Part shown: in pieces, positions 1 through 6,987 of the stretch | How the letters are laid out: the number at the start of each line of letters is the position of its first letter | How positions within the stretch are numbered: position 1 is the first letter of the stretch | Source: a virus | Direction: 5' to 3' (one strand) | IMG/VR virus record: IMGVR_UViG_3300020566_000009 | Span: 1-39,545 of that record | DNA: 39,545 bases | Translations under genes and position numbers: made by a program | The notes under the pieces: generated by a model | Told to the model about the DNA's origin: nothing | Databases searched by the model: none | The model's input: the letters and a program-made list of their open reading frames with translations, nothing else

Positions 1-602
1 CAGCTCTCGGGCTAATGTCCGTAGCCGAAGGCAGGCCTTACCACATTGGTGAACACTCACGCACTGAACTAACAGATGTCTACTCCAGAACCCTTGGATA
101 TTGGCCGCTTTATCTTTTTGATGGCTTCGGTAGTTTTGATCCCGATGTTATTTATAACCGTGTGGAGTATCTTGCCCAAGGTCTTGACGTAAAGATCGTC
201 TTTCTTGATCACCTCAGCATTTTGTTGAGTGGTCTTGATGGGGATGAACGTCGTGTCATTGACCAGACAATGACCAAGCTTCGTTCTCTTGTGGAACGGA
301 CAGGCATCTCATTGTTCCTTGTCTCTCACCTGCGTCGTCCTAGTGGTGACCAGAGTCACGAGGAAGGAGCACGTGTGAGCCTTGGTTCGTTACGAGGATC
401 ACACAGCATCGCACAACTTAGTGATGCCGTTATTGCACTTGAACGGAATCAACAAACCAACTCCGCGACAACTGTACGAGTACTCAAAAATCGCTACAGC
501 GGAGAAGTTGGCCCTTGTTGTGACCTTATTTATGACCTTAACACTTGCCATTTTATCGAGCATGAAGCTGAACCAGAGTTCGAGCCAAACACGGACTTCT
601 AA
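1..602 (+). CDS. T7 gp4-like primase/helicase, C-terminal part (5' end outside window)
   Basis: This is the RecA/DnaB-type helicase domain of a replicative primase-helicase, which unwinds DNA ahead of the phage polymerase. The frame is open from base 3, so the gene begins upstream of the window. Visible motifs are a Walker B strand (KIVFLDHLSILL), a sensor-like SHLRRP segment, the gp4-type RGSHSIAQLSDAVIALERNQ block, and KNRYSGEVG near the end. These match the order in T7 gp4. The Walker A region, primase domain and zinc motif are not in the window. The acidic C-terminal tail (EHEAEPEFEPNTDF) resembles the gp4 tail that contacts the polymerase in T7; that role here is inference. The next small ORF begins inside its 3' end. 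Confidence 0.93.
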   Translation, partial: ALGLMSVAEGRPYHIGEHSRTELTDVYSRTLGYWPLYLFDGFGSFDPDVIYNRVEYLAQGLDVKIVFLDHLSILLSGLDGDERRVIDQTMTKLRSLVERTGISLFLVSHLRRPSGDQSHEEGARVSLGSLRGSHSIAQLSDAVIALERNQQTNSATTVRVLKNRYSGEVGPCCDLIYDLNTCHFIEHEAEPEFEPNTDF

Positions 603-735
603 CTACGAATCACTGCTCAAGCGCCCCAACCCGCCGTCACCAGAAATGGTGCAACGAGCACAACCCTACCGGGCAGACACACTTCAGGAACTGGAAGCTG
701 TGATCAGGATCCCCACAAAAGCAATCGATGTCTGA
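562..735 (+). CDS. Small protein of unknown function (57 aa)
   Basis: A 57-residue ORF starting at ATG 562 inside the helicase 3' end and ending at 735, where it overlaps the next small ORF by 8 bases. It has a Ser/Gln-rich start and then a charged C-terminal half (EMVQRAQPYRADTLQELEAV). No domain is recognised. The same frame stays open upstream with a hydrophobic stretch, so a longer form starting near 532 is possible but would lie wholly inside the helicase gene. Support comes from the tight overlapping chain helicase, this ORF, the 728 ORF and exonuclease. It could still be a chance frame. Confidence 0.5.
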   Translation: MKLNQSSSQTRTSNYESLLKRPNPPSPEMVQRAQPYRADTLQELEAVIRIPTKAIDV

Positions 736-892
736 CACCATCATCATTTGCACTACAGAGGAAATGCTCGCCATGCATGAGCGTGGTGAGATCAGCGATC
801 AAGGAGGAGTGATCACTCTATCGATTCTCTTTGAATTTCTGTGTGATTACTACGGGGTAGATCCTCACTGGCAACCCAATGATGTCTACTGA
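728..892 (+). CDS. Small acidic protein of unknown function (54 aa)
   Basis: ATG 728 to TGA 892 gives 54 residues beginning MSDTIIICTTEEMLAMHERG and ending PHWQPNDVY. The stop overlaps the ATG of the following exonuclease gene (TGATG, 890-894), a typical translational-coupling arrangement. The sequence is acidic with a hydrophobic middle (VITLSILFEFLCDYYGV). No family is recognised. An AAGGAGGAG-like run inside the gene (about 801-809) is not placed to serve the next start. Its position between helicase and polymerase suggests an accessory replication role, but nothing in the sequence proves this. Confidence 0.6.
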   Translation: MSDTIIICTTEEMLAMHERGEISDQGGVITLSILFEFLCDYYGVDPHWQPNDVY

Positions 893-1458
893 TGAACCTC
901 CTCTTTGATATCGAAACTGACGGCCTGTACGACAATCTTACCACCATCCATTGTGTTGCTATCAAAGACATTGGTAACAATGAGGTTTATGTCTTTAACG
1001 ATGAAGGCACTCAGGAACCTATCGCTCGTGCCATCACGATGCTTGAAGGTGCTGAGACAATCATCGGGCAGAACGTAATTAATTACGACATCCCCGTCAT
1101 CCAGAAGTTCTACCCATGGTTCACACCACCACGGACCATTGACACTCTTATTCTTAGTCGTTTGTATCATCCTGATCTGCTTAAGATTGATAACGCTAGG
1201 AACTGGAAACACATGCCGCTCCAACTCTACGGACGACATTCCTTAGAGGCATACGGCTACAGATTGGGTGAGTACAAGGGTGGCTTTGCTAAGCAGACTG
1301 ACTGGAAGAACTGGTCTCAAGACATGGAGGATTATTGCGTACAGGACTTACAAGTCACACACAAACTATGGAATCACTTCCAGAAAAAGATCCAACAACA
1401 AGCAAAGGAGGATCAGGAGTTGAAGTCCCGGAATGGGTCACGCTTGAGCACCAAGTAG
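892..1458 (+). CDS. 3'-5' exonuclease domain of a T7-like DNA polymerase, separate ORF
   Basis: This encodes the proofreading domain that in T7 gp5 is the N-terminal part of one polymerase chain. DnaQ-type motifs are present in order: ExoI FDIETDGL (Asp6, Glu8), ExoII in GQNVINYDIP, and ExoIII YCVQDLQVTH. The ORF is 188 aa and stops at 1458, while the polymerase domain continues in the -1 frame from within this gene. The last residues (about KSRNGSRLSTK) look like out-of-frame translation of what would be linker. A run AAAAAG at 1384-1389 and a strong AAAGGAGG at 1404-1411 lie in the overlap. Either two subunits are made, or a -1 frameshift gives a fused enzyme, or one base was lost in this genome or its assembly. 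Confidence 0.9.
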   Translation: MNLLFDIETDGLYDNLTTIHCVAIKDIGNNEVYVFNDEGTQEPIARAITMLEGAETIIGQNVINYDIPVIQKFYPWFTPPRTIDTLILSRLYHPDLLKIDNARNWKHMPLQLYGRHSLEAYGYRLGEYKGGFAKQTDWKNWSQDMEDYCVQDLQVTHKLWNHFQKKIQQQAKEDQELKSRNGSRLSTK

Positions 1459-2702
1459 CAGAGATCCTCACCAAACAACAGTTGCATGGCTGGTACTTCG
1501 ACGAACGATCCGCTCATGAGCTGGAATGCGAACTTCGATCTGCACTTGATTCGCTGCAAGAATCTCTTAGACAGCGGCATCCTTTCGTTGAGGGAGGCGA
1601 GTTTACTCCTCGTCGTCCTAACTCGACCAGAGGATATTTCACAGATGGCACATTTACGCGCATCAAGGATCTTAACCCAACCAGTCGAGATCACATTGCG
1701 TGGGTCTTAAGTACAGCGTGTGATGAAAACGAGGTTCCTATTTATGGATGGAAACCAAACCAGTTCACAGACAAAGGTAAGGCGACCATTGATGAAGTCG
1801 TATTAAATGACATTGGGACACCAATCGCTCTTGACTTCCTTCAATGCCTTGAATTGAGTAAGCAACTTGGCATGTTGTCAGACGGCAACAACGCCTGGCT
1901 AAAGCTTGTCAGAAAGGGCCGAATCCACCACCACTGCTCCGTTGCAACTAACACTCACCGATGTGCCCATAGGAACCCAAATCTGGCCCAAGTCCCATCT
2001 GATGAACGATTCAGACGACTATTCACTGCAACTCCAGGACTATGCATGGTTGGGGCCGATCTTAGCGGCATCGAGTTGCGGATGTTCGCGCATTACCTTA
2101 GTAGGTATGACGGTGGTCGCTATGGTGAGATCTTGCTTAATGGCGACATCCACCAAGTTAATGCCGACAAGATTGGCGTTTCCAGGCGCATTATTAAGAC
2201 AATTTCCTATGCATTTTTATATGGTGCTGGGAACGAAAAACTTGGACTTTCCTATGACCCTCAGCTTCCAGCCGATAAGGCAAAGAAGAAAGGGGCAGAG
2301 ATACGGCAAGCGTATCTTGATGCAATTGAAGGTCTTAGCGATCTTGTTGAGGCCGTCAAGAAAAAGGTTCAATCAGCTAAGTACGTCACTTCAGTTGATG
2401 GACGGCGTATCGCTGTTGATGGACCCCATAAAGCTCTGAACTATCTCCTGCAGTCAGGAGCTGGCGTCATTGCAAAGCGATGGATGGTCATCGCTAACGA
2501 CCAAATTAAACAACTAAATATTGAAGCTGATCAACTGGCATTTGTTCATGATGAGCTTCAGTTTGAATGTAACCCCGCTCATGCGGACACACTAATGTTT
2601 AATCTTGAACTCGCTGCAGCTCAAGCTGGAGAATATTACGGCCTGCGAATTCCAATCGCAGCAGAAGCCGGAACCGGAAGTACGTGGGCTGACACACATT
2701 GA
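1368..2702 (+). CDS. T7-like family A DNA polymerase, polymerase domain
   Basis: Family A polymerase fingers, palm and thumb. Motif A is VGADLSGIELRMFAHYL, motif B is RRIIKTISYAFLYGAG with its Lys and Tyr, and motif C is AFVHDELQFE with the catalytic HDE. Conserved homology seems to begin at WVTLEHQVAEIL (about 1434), a point normally inside a fused exo-pol chain. ATG 1368 is the first ATG in this frame; the frame opens at TTG 1335. Neither start has a clear ribosome site, whereas AAAGGAGG at 1404-1411 has no in-frame ATG, GTG or TTG just after it. How the chain is initiated is therefore unclear. The 3' end overlaps the next ORF. T7 polymerase uses host thioredoxin; whether this one does cannot be read from the sequence. 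Confidence 0.92.
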   Translation: MESLPEKDPTTSKGGSGVEVPEWVTLEHQVAEILTKQQLHGWYFDERSAHELECELRSALDSLQESLRQRHPFVEGGEFTPRRPNSTRGYFTDGTFTRIKDLNPTSRDHIAWVLSTACDENEVPIYGWKPNQFTDKGKATIDEVVLNDIGTPIALDFLQCLELSKQLGMLSDGNNAWLKLVRKGRIHHHCSVATNTHRCAHRNPNLAQVPSDERFRRLFTATPGLCMVGADLSGIELRMFAHYLSRYDGGRYGEILLNGDIHQVNADKIGVSRRIIKTISYAFLYGAGNEKLGLSYDPQLPADKAKKKGAEIRQAYLDAIEGLSDLVEAVKKKVQSAKYVTSVDGRRIAVDGPHKALNYLLQSGAGVIAKRWMVIANDQIKQLNIEADQLAFVHDELQFECNPAHADTLMFNLELAAAQAGEYYGLRIPIAAEAGTGSTWADTH

Positions 2703-3069
2703 TTTCAGCTCCAATCGAGCCGGTGACATTGCAGAGGTGTATGCCACTGCAGCGTTGATGGCTAAAGGTGCAACCGTGTTTCGCAATACTGGGTGCGATG
2801 GAAAGACGGACCTTTGTTTTAAGTATAGAGATGTAGTTTACGAGATAGACGTGAAGATAGCGCACTACGTTGTTGACAACAGAGGGTATACCTACTGGAA
2901 AAGCGGTTCGGTATACAAAGTAATGCTGCCTGTCTATCCACTAATAGTCGTACCTGCAACAGGTACAGATTTGTCTGGTTGGTATTGCAAGTGGAAACAG
3001 ATTCTAGGAGGCGATAAAAGCGCAAGGACAAACTACTGCCCACCAGGTCTTGAAAACTTCTGGAATTAA
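2605..3069 (+). CDS. PD-(D/E)XK-like endonuclease (start uncertain)
   Basis: The core reads SSNRAGDIAEVYATAALMAKG, then GCDGKTDLCF and YEIDVKIA. It fits a PD-(D/E)XK nuclease: a GxxxE helix, an Asp in the GKTD turn and an (E/D)xK strand, as in small phage and homing nucleases or Holliday-junction cleaving enzymes. It may replace T7 endonuclease I, whose gene is absent here, but that is inference. The listed start is TTG 2605, which gives a 98-base overlap with the polymerase. The conserved part begins close to 2698, where the polymerase stop overlaps an in-frame ATT (ATTGA). No ATG, GTG or TTG lies between 2605 and the conserved core, so a rare ATT or CTG start (2689) is possible. Confidence 0.6.
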   Translation: MNSLQLKLENITACEFQSQQKPEPEVRGLTHIDFSSNRAGDIAEVYATAALMAKGATVFRNTGCDGKTDLCFKYRDVVYEIDVKIAHYVVDNRGYTYWKSGSVYKVMLPVYPLIVVPATGTDLSGWYCKWKQILGGDKSARTNYCPPGLENFWN

Positions 3070-3072
3070 CTT

Positions 3073-3213
3073 ATGCCCACAACCAAATCCAAAACAAATC
3101 TAGCCAAGAAACAATTTGAGTCACGTGCCAAGTTCAAGCACACCCGTCAAGGCAACGGCACCCGCTCCTTACCCAAAGGCACCAGGAAACTACGTCGAGG
3201 CCAAGGCAAATGA
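3073..3213 (+). CDS. Small highly basic protein (46 aa)
   Basis: ATG 3073 to TGA 3211-3213 encodes 46 residues beginning MPTTKSKTNLAKKQFESRAK and ending in an Arg/Lys/Gly-rich tail. About one third of the residues are Lys or Arg, which suggests nucleic-acid binding (inference). The stop overlaps the ATG of the next gene (ATGA at 3210-3213). No domain is recognised. Confidence 0.65.
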   Translation: MPTTKSKTNLAKKQFESRAKFKHTRQGNGTRSLPKGTRKLRRGQGK

Positions 3214-3416
3214 CCAATGAGATTTCAACATGGATCACAGTAACCCTTGATTGCAAGAACGGTGACCTGCCTCACTACCCATCAGTGAACAAGTACACCT
3301 TTAAATTTGATGCTACTGACATGACTATCCAAGGCCATGTCGAACAGTTCCGAATAATCTTGCGTGCAAGCGGCTTTGCTGAAAAGACAATCAGGGAGGC
3401 ATTGGGAGAGTTTTGA
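3210..3416 (+). CDS. Hypothetical protein (68 aa)
   Basis: A 68-residue ORF with ATG 3210 overlapping the previous stop and its own stop overlapping the TTG start of the exonuclease gene. It has alternating hydrophobic/polar segments (TWITVTLDC, YTFKFDATDM) suggesting a small beta-rich fold, then an amphipathic helix (GHVEQFRIILRASGFAEKTI). No family is recognised. Its place between a nuclease and the gp6-type exonuclease suggests a DNA-metabolism accessory role. Confidence 0.7.
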   Translation: MTNEISTWITVTLDCKNGDLPHYPSVNKYTFKFDATDMTIQGHVEQFRIILRASGFAEKTIREALGEF

Positions 3417-4207
3417 CTTTATTGATTGACGCTGACTTCATTGCATACAGGGCGTGTGCTGCCTGTGAAGATGAGATCGACTACGACGACGACCTAATTG
3501 TTGTCACAAGTCGCTTCTCTGATGTACTGGAACTATTCCAGAAAGAGCTGATGTCCATTGCTGAATGCATGGGTCAGTTCGATGACTTCATCCTGTTCTT
3601 CAGTAGCTCAAAGAATTTCAGGAAAAAAATTTACCCGGATTACAAGGGTCATCGAAATAGGAAGAAGCCCTGTGGCTACAAGCGTCTGCTCAACTGGTGT
3701 GGTGACAACTACATCACCATGGTCGTTGACAATCTTGAGGCTGACGATGCTCTTGGTATCTACGCAACAGATCCAATTGAATCAGAGAACGAACTGATTA
3801 TCTGCTCACCCGATAAGGACATGAGGCAGATACCAGGACTGCTGTTTGATCTCAAGAATCCTGTGATTGAAATCACCAAGGAAGAGGGAGATCGATGGCA
3901 TCTGATTCAAACGATGAGCGGTGACCAGACAGATGGTTATGCAGGTGCTCCTGGGATTGGTATCAAACGTGCTGATGCCCTCCTCGATAAACATGGCTGT
4001 TGTTGGAAAACAGTTGTTCAAGCCTTTGAAGAACGAGGGATGACTGAAGATGATGCTCTTCTTAATGCACGTCTCGCGCGGATTCTCCAGTACACCGACT
4101 ACAACTTCGACACCAATGAGCCAATCCTTTGGACCCCCACCCCCAGTGATGGAGATGACGGTGGAGCAGCAGTTCAAGATGAGACGCCTGAACGATTTGC
4201 TGCCTGA
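3413..4207 (+). CDS. T7 gp6-like 5'-3' exonuclease
   Basis: A FEN-like 5' nuclease that in T7 removes RNA primers and helps degrade host DNA. Metal-binding motifs are MTLLIDADFIAYRA at the N-terminus, NLEADDALGI, CSPDKDMRQ, and a TDGYAGAPGIGIKRAD helix-hairpin-helix element. At 264 aa the length is close to the family's. The start is TTG 3413, overlapping the previous stop (TTGA) and preceded by GGGAGAG at spacing suitable for a ribosome site. The C-terminal about 25 residues (after NEPILW) are acidic and low in complexity, and the nblA-like gene starts within them in another frame. Confidence 0.9.
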   Translation: MTLLIDADFIAYRACAACEDEIDYDDDLIVVTSRFSDVLELFQKELMSIAECMGQFDDFILFFSSSKNFRKKIYPDYKGHRNRKKPCGYKRLLNWCGDNYITMVVDNLEADDALGIYATDPIESENELIICSPDKDMRQIPGLLFDLKNPVIEITKEEGDRWHLIQTMSGDQTDGYAGAPGIGIKRADALLDKHGCCWKTVVQAFEERGMTEDDALLNARLARILQYTDYNFDTNEPILWTPTPSDGDDGGAAVQDETPERFAA

Positions 4208-4367
4208 ATCAAGAAAGGAGGACATCATCACTGTCCTTCTTGCATTGCAACATCAGAACTTTTGCCTCACTAACACTGTATCCAATCTTGTAAAGCAATG
4301 GCCGATAGCCCAGAGCACTATGGATCAAGTTGGAAAGTCGGAGACTTCATCCGAGAACAACAATTAA
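4149..4367 (+). CDS. nblA: NblA-like phycobilisome degradation protein
   Basis: NblA is a small alpha-helical adaptor that binds phycobiliproteins and directs them to Clp protease. The sequence MTVEQQFKMRRLNDLLPESR followed by KEDIITVLLALQHQ and TNTVSNLVKQW follows the NblA pattern: an EQxFKxR first helix, a long second helix, then a conserved Lys-x-Trp near the end. NblA proteins are about 55-65 aa; this ORF is 72 aa from ATG 4149, with an extra about 20-residue Ser/Asn-rich tail that runs into the next gene. ATG 4155 or 4116 could also be the start. It overlaps the exonuclease gene by 59 bases and the DUF3310 gene by 70. NblA is known in some freshwater cyanophages; recognition here is by eye only. 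Confidence 0.72.
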   Translation: MEMTVEQQFKMRRLNDLLPESRKEDIITVLLALQHQNFCLTNTVSNLVKQWPIAQSTMDQVGKSETSSENNN

Positions 4368-4579
4368 GTTTCCATCTTGGTAATGCAATCAAATATATCT
4401 GCCGTTGTGGAAAGAAGCCAACAGCAGACCCCATTGACGACCTCACTAAAGCAATCCACTACCTTGAAAACGAACGTGAGTTTCTACGAAACAGCAGCAC
4501 ACGAATTCAGGAGCAAGTTCGAGCTGCCCATCGGGCTGACAATTTCTTCTTTGAATCTGCAGCAGACTTTGATCGATGA
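4298..4579 (+). CDS. DUF3310 family protein
   Basis: The first 55 residues carry the DUF3310 signature: SPEHYGSSWKVGDFIREQQ, then LSFHLGNAIKYICRCGKK and DLTKAIHYLENE. Such proteins (often labelled SaV-like or nucleotide kinase-like) are common in phages; their activity is not established. The helix LSFHLGNAIKYI with a Lys/Arg-rich turn suggests a helical all-alpha fold. Start ATG 4298 lies inside the nblA 3' end, and the 3' 104 bases overlap the MazG-like gene. The C-terminal 35 residues (RNSSTRIQEQ onward) may be only what the overlap allows. Confidence 0.85.
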   Translation: MADSPEHYGSSWKVGDFIREQQLSFHLGNAIKYICRCGKKPTADPIDDLTKAIHYLENEREFLRNSSTRIQEQVRAAHRADNFFFESAADFDR

Positions 4580-4856
4580 GGAGCACCTTGAACTTGCCCA
4601 TGCGTACCTCGATCTGAAGAAAGACATCACCAACAAGCGGGCCAGAGAGCACATGCTGAAGGAGCTTGCTGACGTGGTTGTCACCTGTCATCAGATGGCT
4701 GCAGCATTTGGGTGGGATTTGCAGACTGCATTCAACCGAGTGCATGCAAGCAACATGAGCAAGCTTGGGGAAGACGGCAAGCCCATACGTCGTGAGGATG
4801 GAAAGATTCTCAAAGGGCCTAACTACTACGAACCTTCACTGATTGATCTTGTCTGA
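4476..4856 (+). CDS. MazG-like nucleoside triphosphate pyrophosphohydrolase
   Basis: An all-alpha NTP pyrophosphohydrolase of the MazG/dUTPase-like superfamily, which cleaves (d)NTPs to the monophosphate and pyrophosphate. Metal-site motifs are LIDEEHLELAHA (EExxE type) and HMLKELADVVVT (ExxD type), followed by a GWDLQTAFNRVHASNMSKL segment and the GKILKGPNYYEP ending typical of phage members. The frame extends upstream, but GTG 4476 (FYETAAHEFRSKFELP) gives the usual N-terminus for this family. The gene overlaps DUF3310 before it and nrdA after it. Location beside RNR fits nucleotide-pool control. Confidence 0.85.
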   Translation: MSFYETAAHEFRSKFELPIGLTISSLNLQQTLIDEEHLELAHAYLDLKKDITNKRAREHMLKELADVVVTCHQMAAAFGWDLQTAFNRVHASNMSKLGEDGKPIRREDGKILKGPNYYEPSLIDLV

Positions 4857-6246
4857 TACTACTGTGGAAAAAGAACTCATCGCACGTACTGGCCGTGTAC
4901 AAAGTTGGATTGATGATCCGACATCCAGGCTCCCTGTGAGCTGCACCGTCTTCGTTGTTGAAGACACAATGGAGGGGCCAAATGGAATCGAAGCTTCGTG
5001 GCGATTCGTTAGTCATGCTCTACGCTATGGAGCGGGCGTTGCGGTACACCTCTCCAAGATTCGTAGCAAAGGATCTGAGAATGGCAAGGGTCTTGTGGCA
5101 TCTGGCCCTGTGTCCTTTGCAAAGATCTATTCCACCCTCAATGAAATCCTGAGGCGTGGTGGTGTCTACAAAAATGGAGCAGTTGTATGTCATCTTGATC
5201 TCAACCATCCTGATGTGCTTGAGTTCATTACTGCTAGCCGTAGTGAGCTGCCTTGGGTTAAGCGTTGCGTCAACATCAACCACCACTGGTGGAATGTTGC
5301 CACGCCAGAAGTCAAGGAAGCTCTGATTCTTGCCATCAGACGTGGTGATGTCTGGCTCAACAAAACTAAAGTCGATAAGCATGGACAACGTATCTACGGA
5401 AATGTTTGCCTGGAGGTGTACCTGCCAACACGGGGCACCTGTCTACTGCAACATGTCAACCTTGGGGCATGCCAATTTGATGACATTCGATCTGCGTTTT
5501 CACGTGGAATGTCCGAACTGTGTCACCTCCACGCAAAGACAGGTGTTGGAGACAGCGGTGAATACCTCACTCCTGAGGTTGATCGCCAAGTCGGTCTCGG
5601 AATGCTTGGACTTTCCAACCTGCTCCGTCAACAAGGGGTGACATACAAGGAGTTTGGTGAGGCGTTGGATCACATCGTCAACAACCGTCCTCATGAACAC
5701 ACTCCTGCTTCAGTACTAGCTCATGAGATCCATGCTGGTATCCGTGAGGCGGCTGCAATCGCTAAGGCTAACAACATGGTCCGTGCCTTTGCCATTGCCC
5801 CTACTGCCTCGTGCAGCTACCGCTATAAGGATCTTGATGGGTACACCACAACCCCTGAGATTGCTCCTCCCATTGCTCGTCAAGTGGACCGTGATAGCGG
5901 CACCTTTGGTGTCCAGAGCTTTGACTACGGTCCTGTTGAGATCGCGTCTGAAGTTGGCTGGGATGATTATTTCAAAGTAGCAAACGGTATTGTCCGGTTG
6001 CTTAATATGACGGGACTTCTTCATGGATACTCGTTCAATAGCTGGTCAGATGTGATCACCTATGACGAAGCATTCATTGAGGAGTGGCTGCAATCACCGC
6101 AGACCTCCCTTTACTATTCGCTTCAGGTAATGGGAGACACTCAAGACAAGTCCAGTGCATACGCTGCGCTCGATGAGTCTGAAGTTGACGATTACTTGGA
6201 GCAACTACTAAATGACCCTGCCCCTGATTGCAACTGCGGAGAGTAA
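4849..6246 (+). CDS. nrdA: Class I ribonucleotide reductase, catalytic (alpha) subunit, compact form
   Basis: Reduces ribonucleotides to deoxyribonucleotides. Class I features can be read along the chain: PVSCTVFVVED supplies the first redox Cys, GAGVAVHLSKIRSKGS the N-terminal barrel loop, and GNVCLEV the active-site Asn-x-Cys-x-Glu finger loop. VNLGAC supplies the second redox Cys, APTASCSYRYK the substrate loop, SLYYSLQ the tandem Tyr of the radical pathway, and DCNCGE the C-terminal Cys pair. The chain is about 465 aa against about 750 in E. coli NrdA. It lacks the N-terminal ATP cone and helical region, so allosteric activity control is probably missing. Start is TTG 4849 or 4843, overlapping the mazG stop. 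It ends in TAATG with nrdB. Short cyanopodovirus enzymes of this kind were once called class II; the tandem Tyr and nrdB argue for class I. Confidence 0.92.
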   Translation: MSDTTVEKELIARTGRVQSWIDDPTSRLPVSCTVFVVEDTMEGPNGIEASWRFVSHALRYGAGVAVHLSKIRSKGSENGKGLVASGPVSFAKIYSTLNEILRRGGVYKNGAVVCHLDLNHPDVLEFITASRSELPWVKRCVNINHHWWNVATPEVKEALILAIRRGDVWLNKTKVDKHGQRIYGNVCLEVYLPTRGTCLLQHVNLGACQFDDIRSAFSRGMSELCHLHAKTGVGDSGEYLTPEVDRQVGLGMLGLSNLLRQQGVTYKEFGEALDHIVNNRPHEHTPASVLAHEIHAGIREAAAIAKANNMVRAFAIAPTASCSYRYKDLDGYTTTPEIAPPIARQVDRDSGTFGVQSFDYGPVEIASEVGWDDYFKVANGIVRLLNMTGLLHGYSFNSWSDVITYDEAFIEEWLQSPQTSLYYSLQVMGDTQDKSSAYAALDESEVDDYLEQLLNDPAPDCNCGE

Positions 6247-6959
6247 TGAACCCCTATCAGAAACTATTTAGCCGTAAACGTAAGTGGACCCCAGTGCAAA
6301 CCACTGCTGGTCAGCTTGCTGAGGGCTCGGAAGAAACCATCTTTCGGGCTCTCGCCCTACGCCATATGGAACTTCCTGTTGGCGACTTTATTGATGATGC
6401 ATTGAAGAATGAAGTTCCAGAGCTATCGCGGGACTTACTGCGATCCAACATCAAAGACGAAGTTAACCACGACTTGGCTCTCGGTTACATCGCCCAAGCT
6501 ATCGGCACTGACCCAGTTGCTGAAGCAGAAGCAATGCGACTCCGCGATGCTTGGACGGCGCATCCTGATCATACGGTCCTCAAAGCAATGGTGGCCGAGC
6601 GTGCAATTTTCTTCGTTCTACTCCCCTTCTTCCGCTTTAATGGTGACGCTGGCTTACGAACAGTATCCGCCGACATAAGTAGGGATGAGCAAGTACATGT
6701 GGCAACGAATAGCTTGGTATGTCGTGAGCTTGGTCTCACTGTATCTCCTTCTCTTGATCGCCTCAGGAAGGCAACCATTGCCTGGGTGATGCAACCACTC
6801 AAGAAGTCTGAGAACAAGTACCTTGATAAGCAGTTCTGGCTTGATCAAAGCGACAGCTTGATGTACGCCGGAAAAGCAGAAGGACTTATTGAAACACAAC
6901 GTGCTCGGATGCCTGCATTCTTTGAGCATGCGAATCCAAATCTACCCCAATATGCTTAG
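6246..6959 (+). CDS. nrdB: Ribonucleotide reductase, small (beta) subunit, ferritin-like, lacking the radical Tyr
   Basis: A 237-aa ferritin-like subunit that should generate or hold the oxidant used by NrdA. Six candidate metal ligands are in the right order: Glu42 (HMELP), Glu72 and His75 (DEVNH), Glu118 (VAERAIFF), Glu148 and His151 (DEQVH). In E. coli-type proteins the radical Tyr sits seven residues after the second Glu; here that position is Leu79, and the nearest Tyr is at 81. The protein is much shorter than E. coli NrdB (about 375 aa). Start ATG 6246 overlaps the nrdA stop. Tyr-less class I beta subunits exist (Ic and others), and similar ones have been reported for marine cyanopodoviruses. 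Confidence 0.88.
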   Translation: MNPYQKLFSRKRKWTPVQTTAGQLAEGSEETIFRALALRHMELPVGDFIDDALKNEVPELSRDLLRSNIKDEVNHDLALGYIAQAIGTDPVAEAEAMRLRDAWTAHPDHTVLKAMVAERAIFFVLLPFFRFNGDAGLRTVSADISRDEQVHVATNSLVCRELGLTVSPSLDRLRKATIAWVMQPLKKSENKYLDKQFWLDQSDSLMYAGKAEGLIETQRARMPAFFEHANPNLPQYA

Positions 6960-6987
6960 GCATTAACAATTCCATTGCTTAGGAATC

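Noticed and set aside
886-1239. 117-aa minus-strand ORF opposite the exonuclease gene
   Set aside because: It is fully antisense to a well-supported DnaQ-type domain and shows no domain of its own.
1906-2439. 177-aa plus-strand ORF inside the polymerase gene
   Set aside because: Out-of-frame shadow of the polymerase palm domain, which is unmistakable in its own frame.
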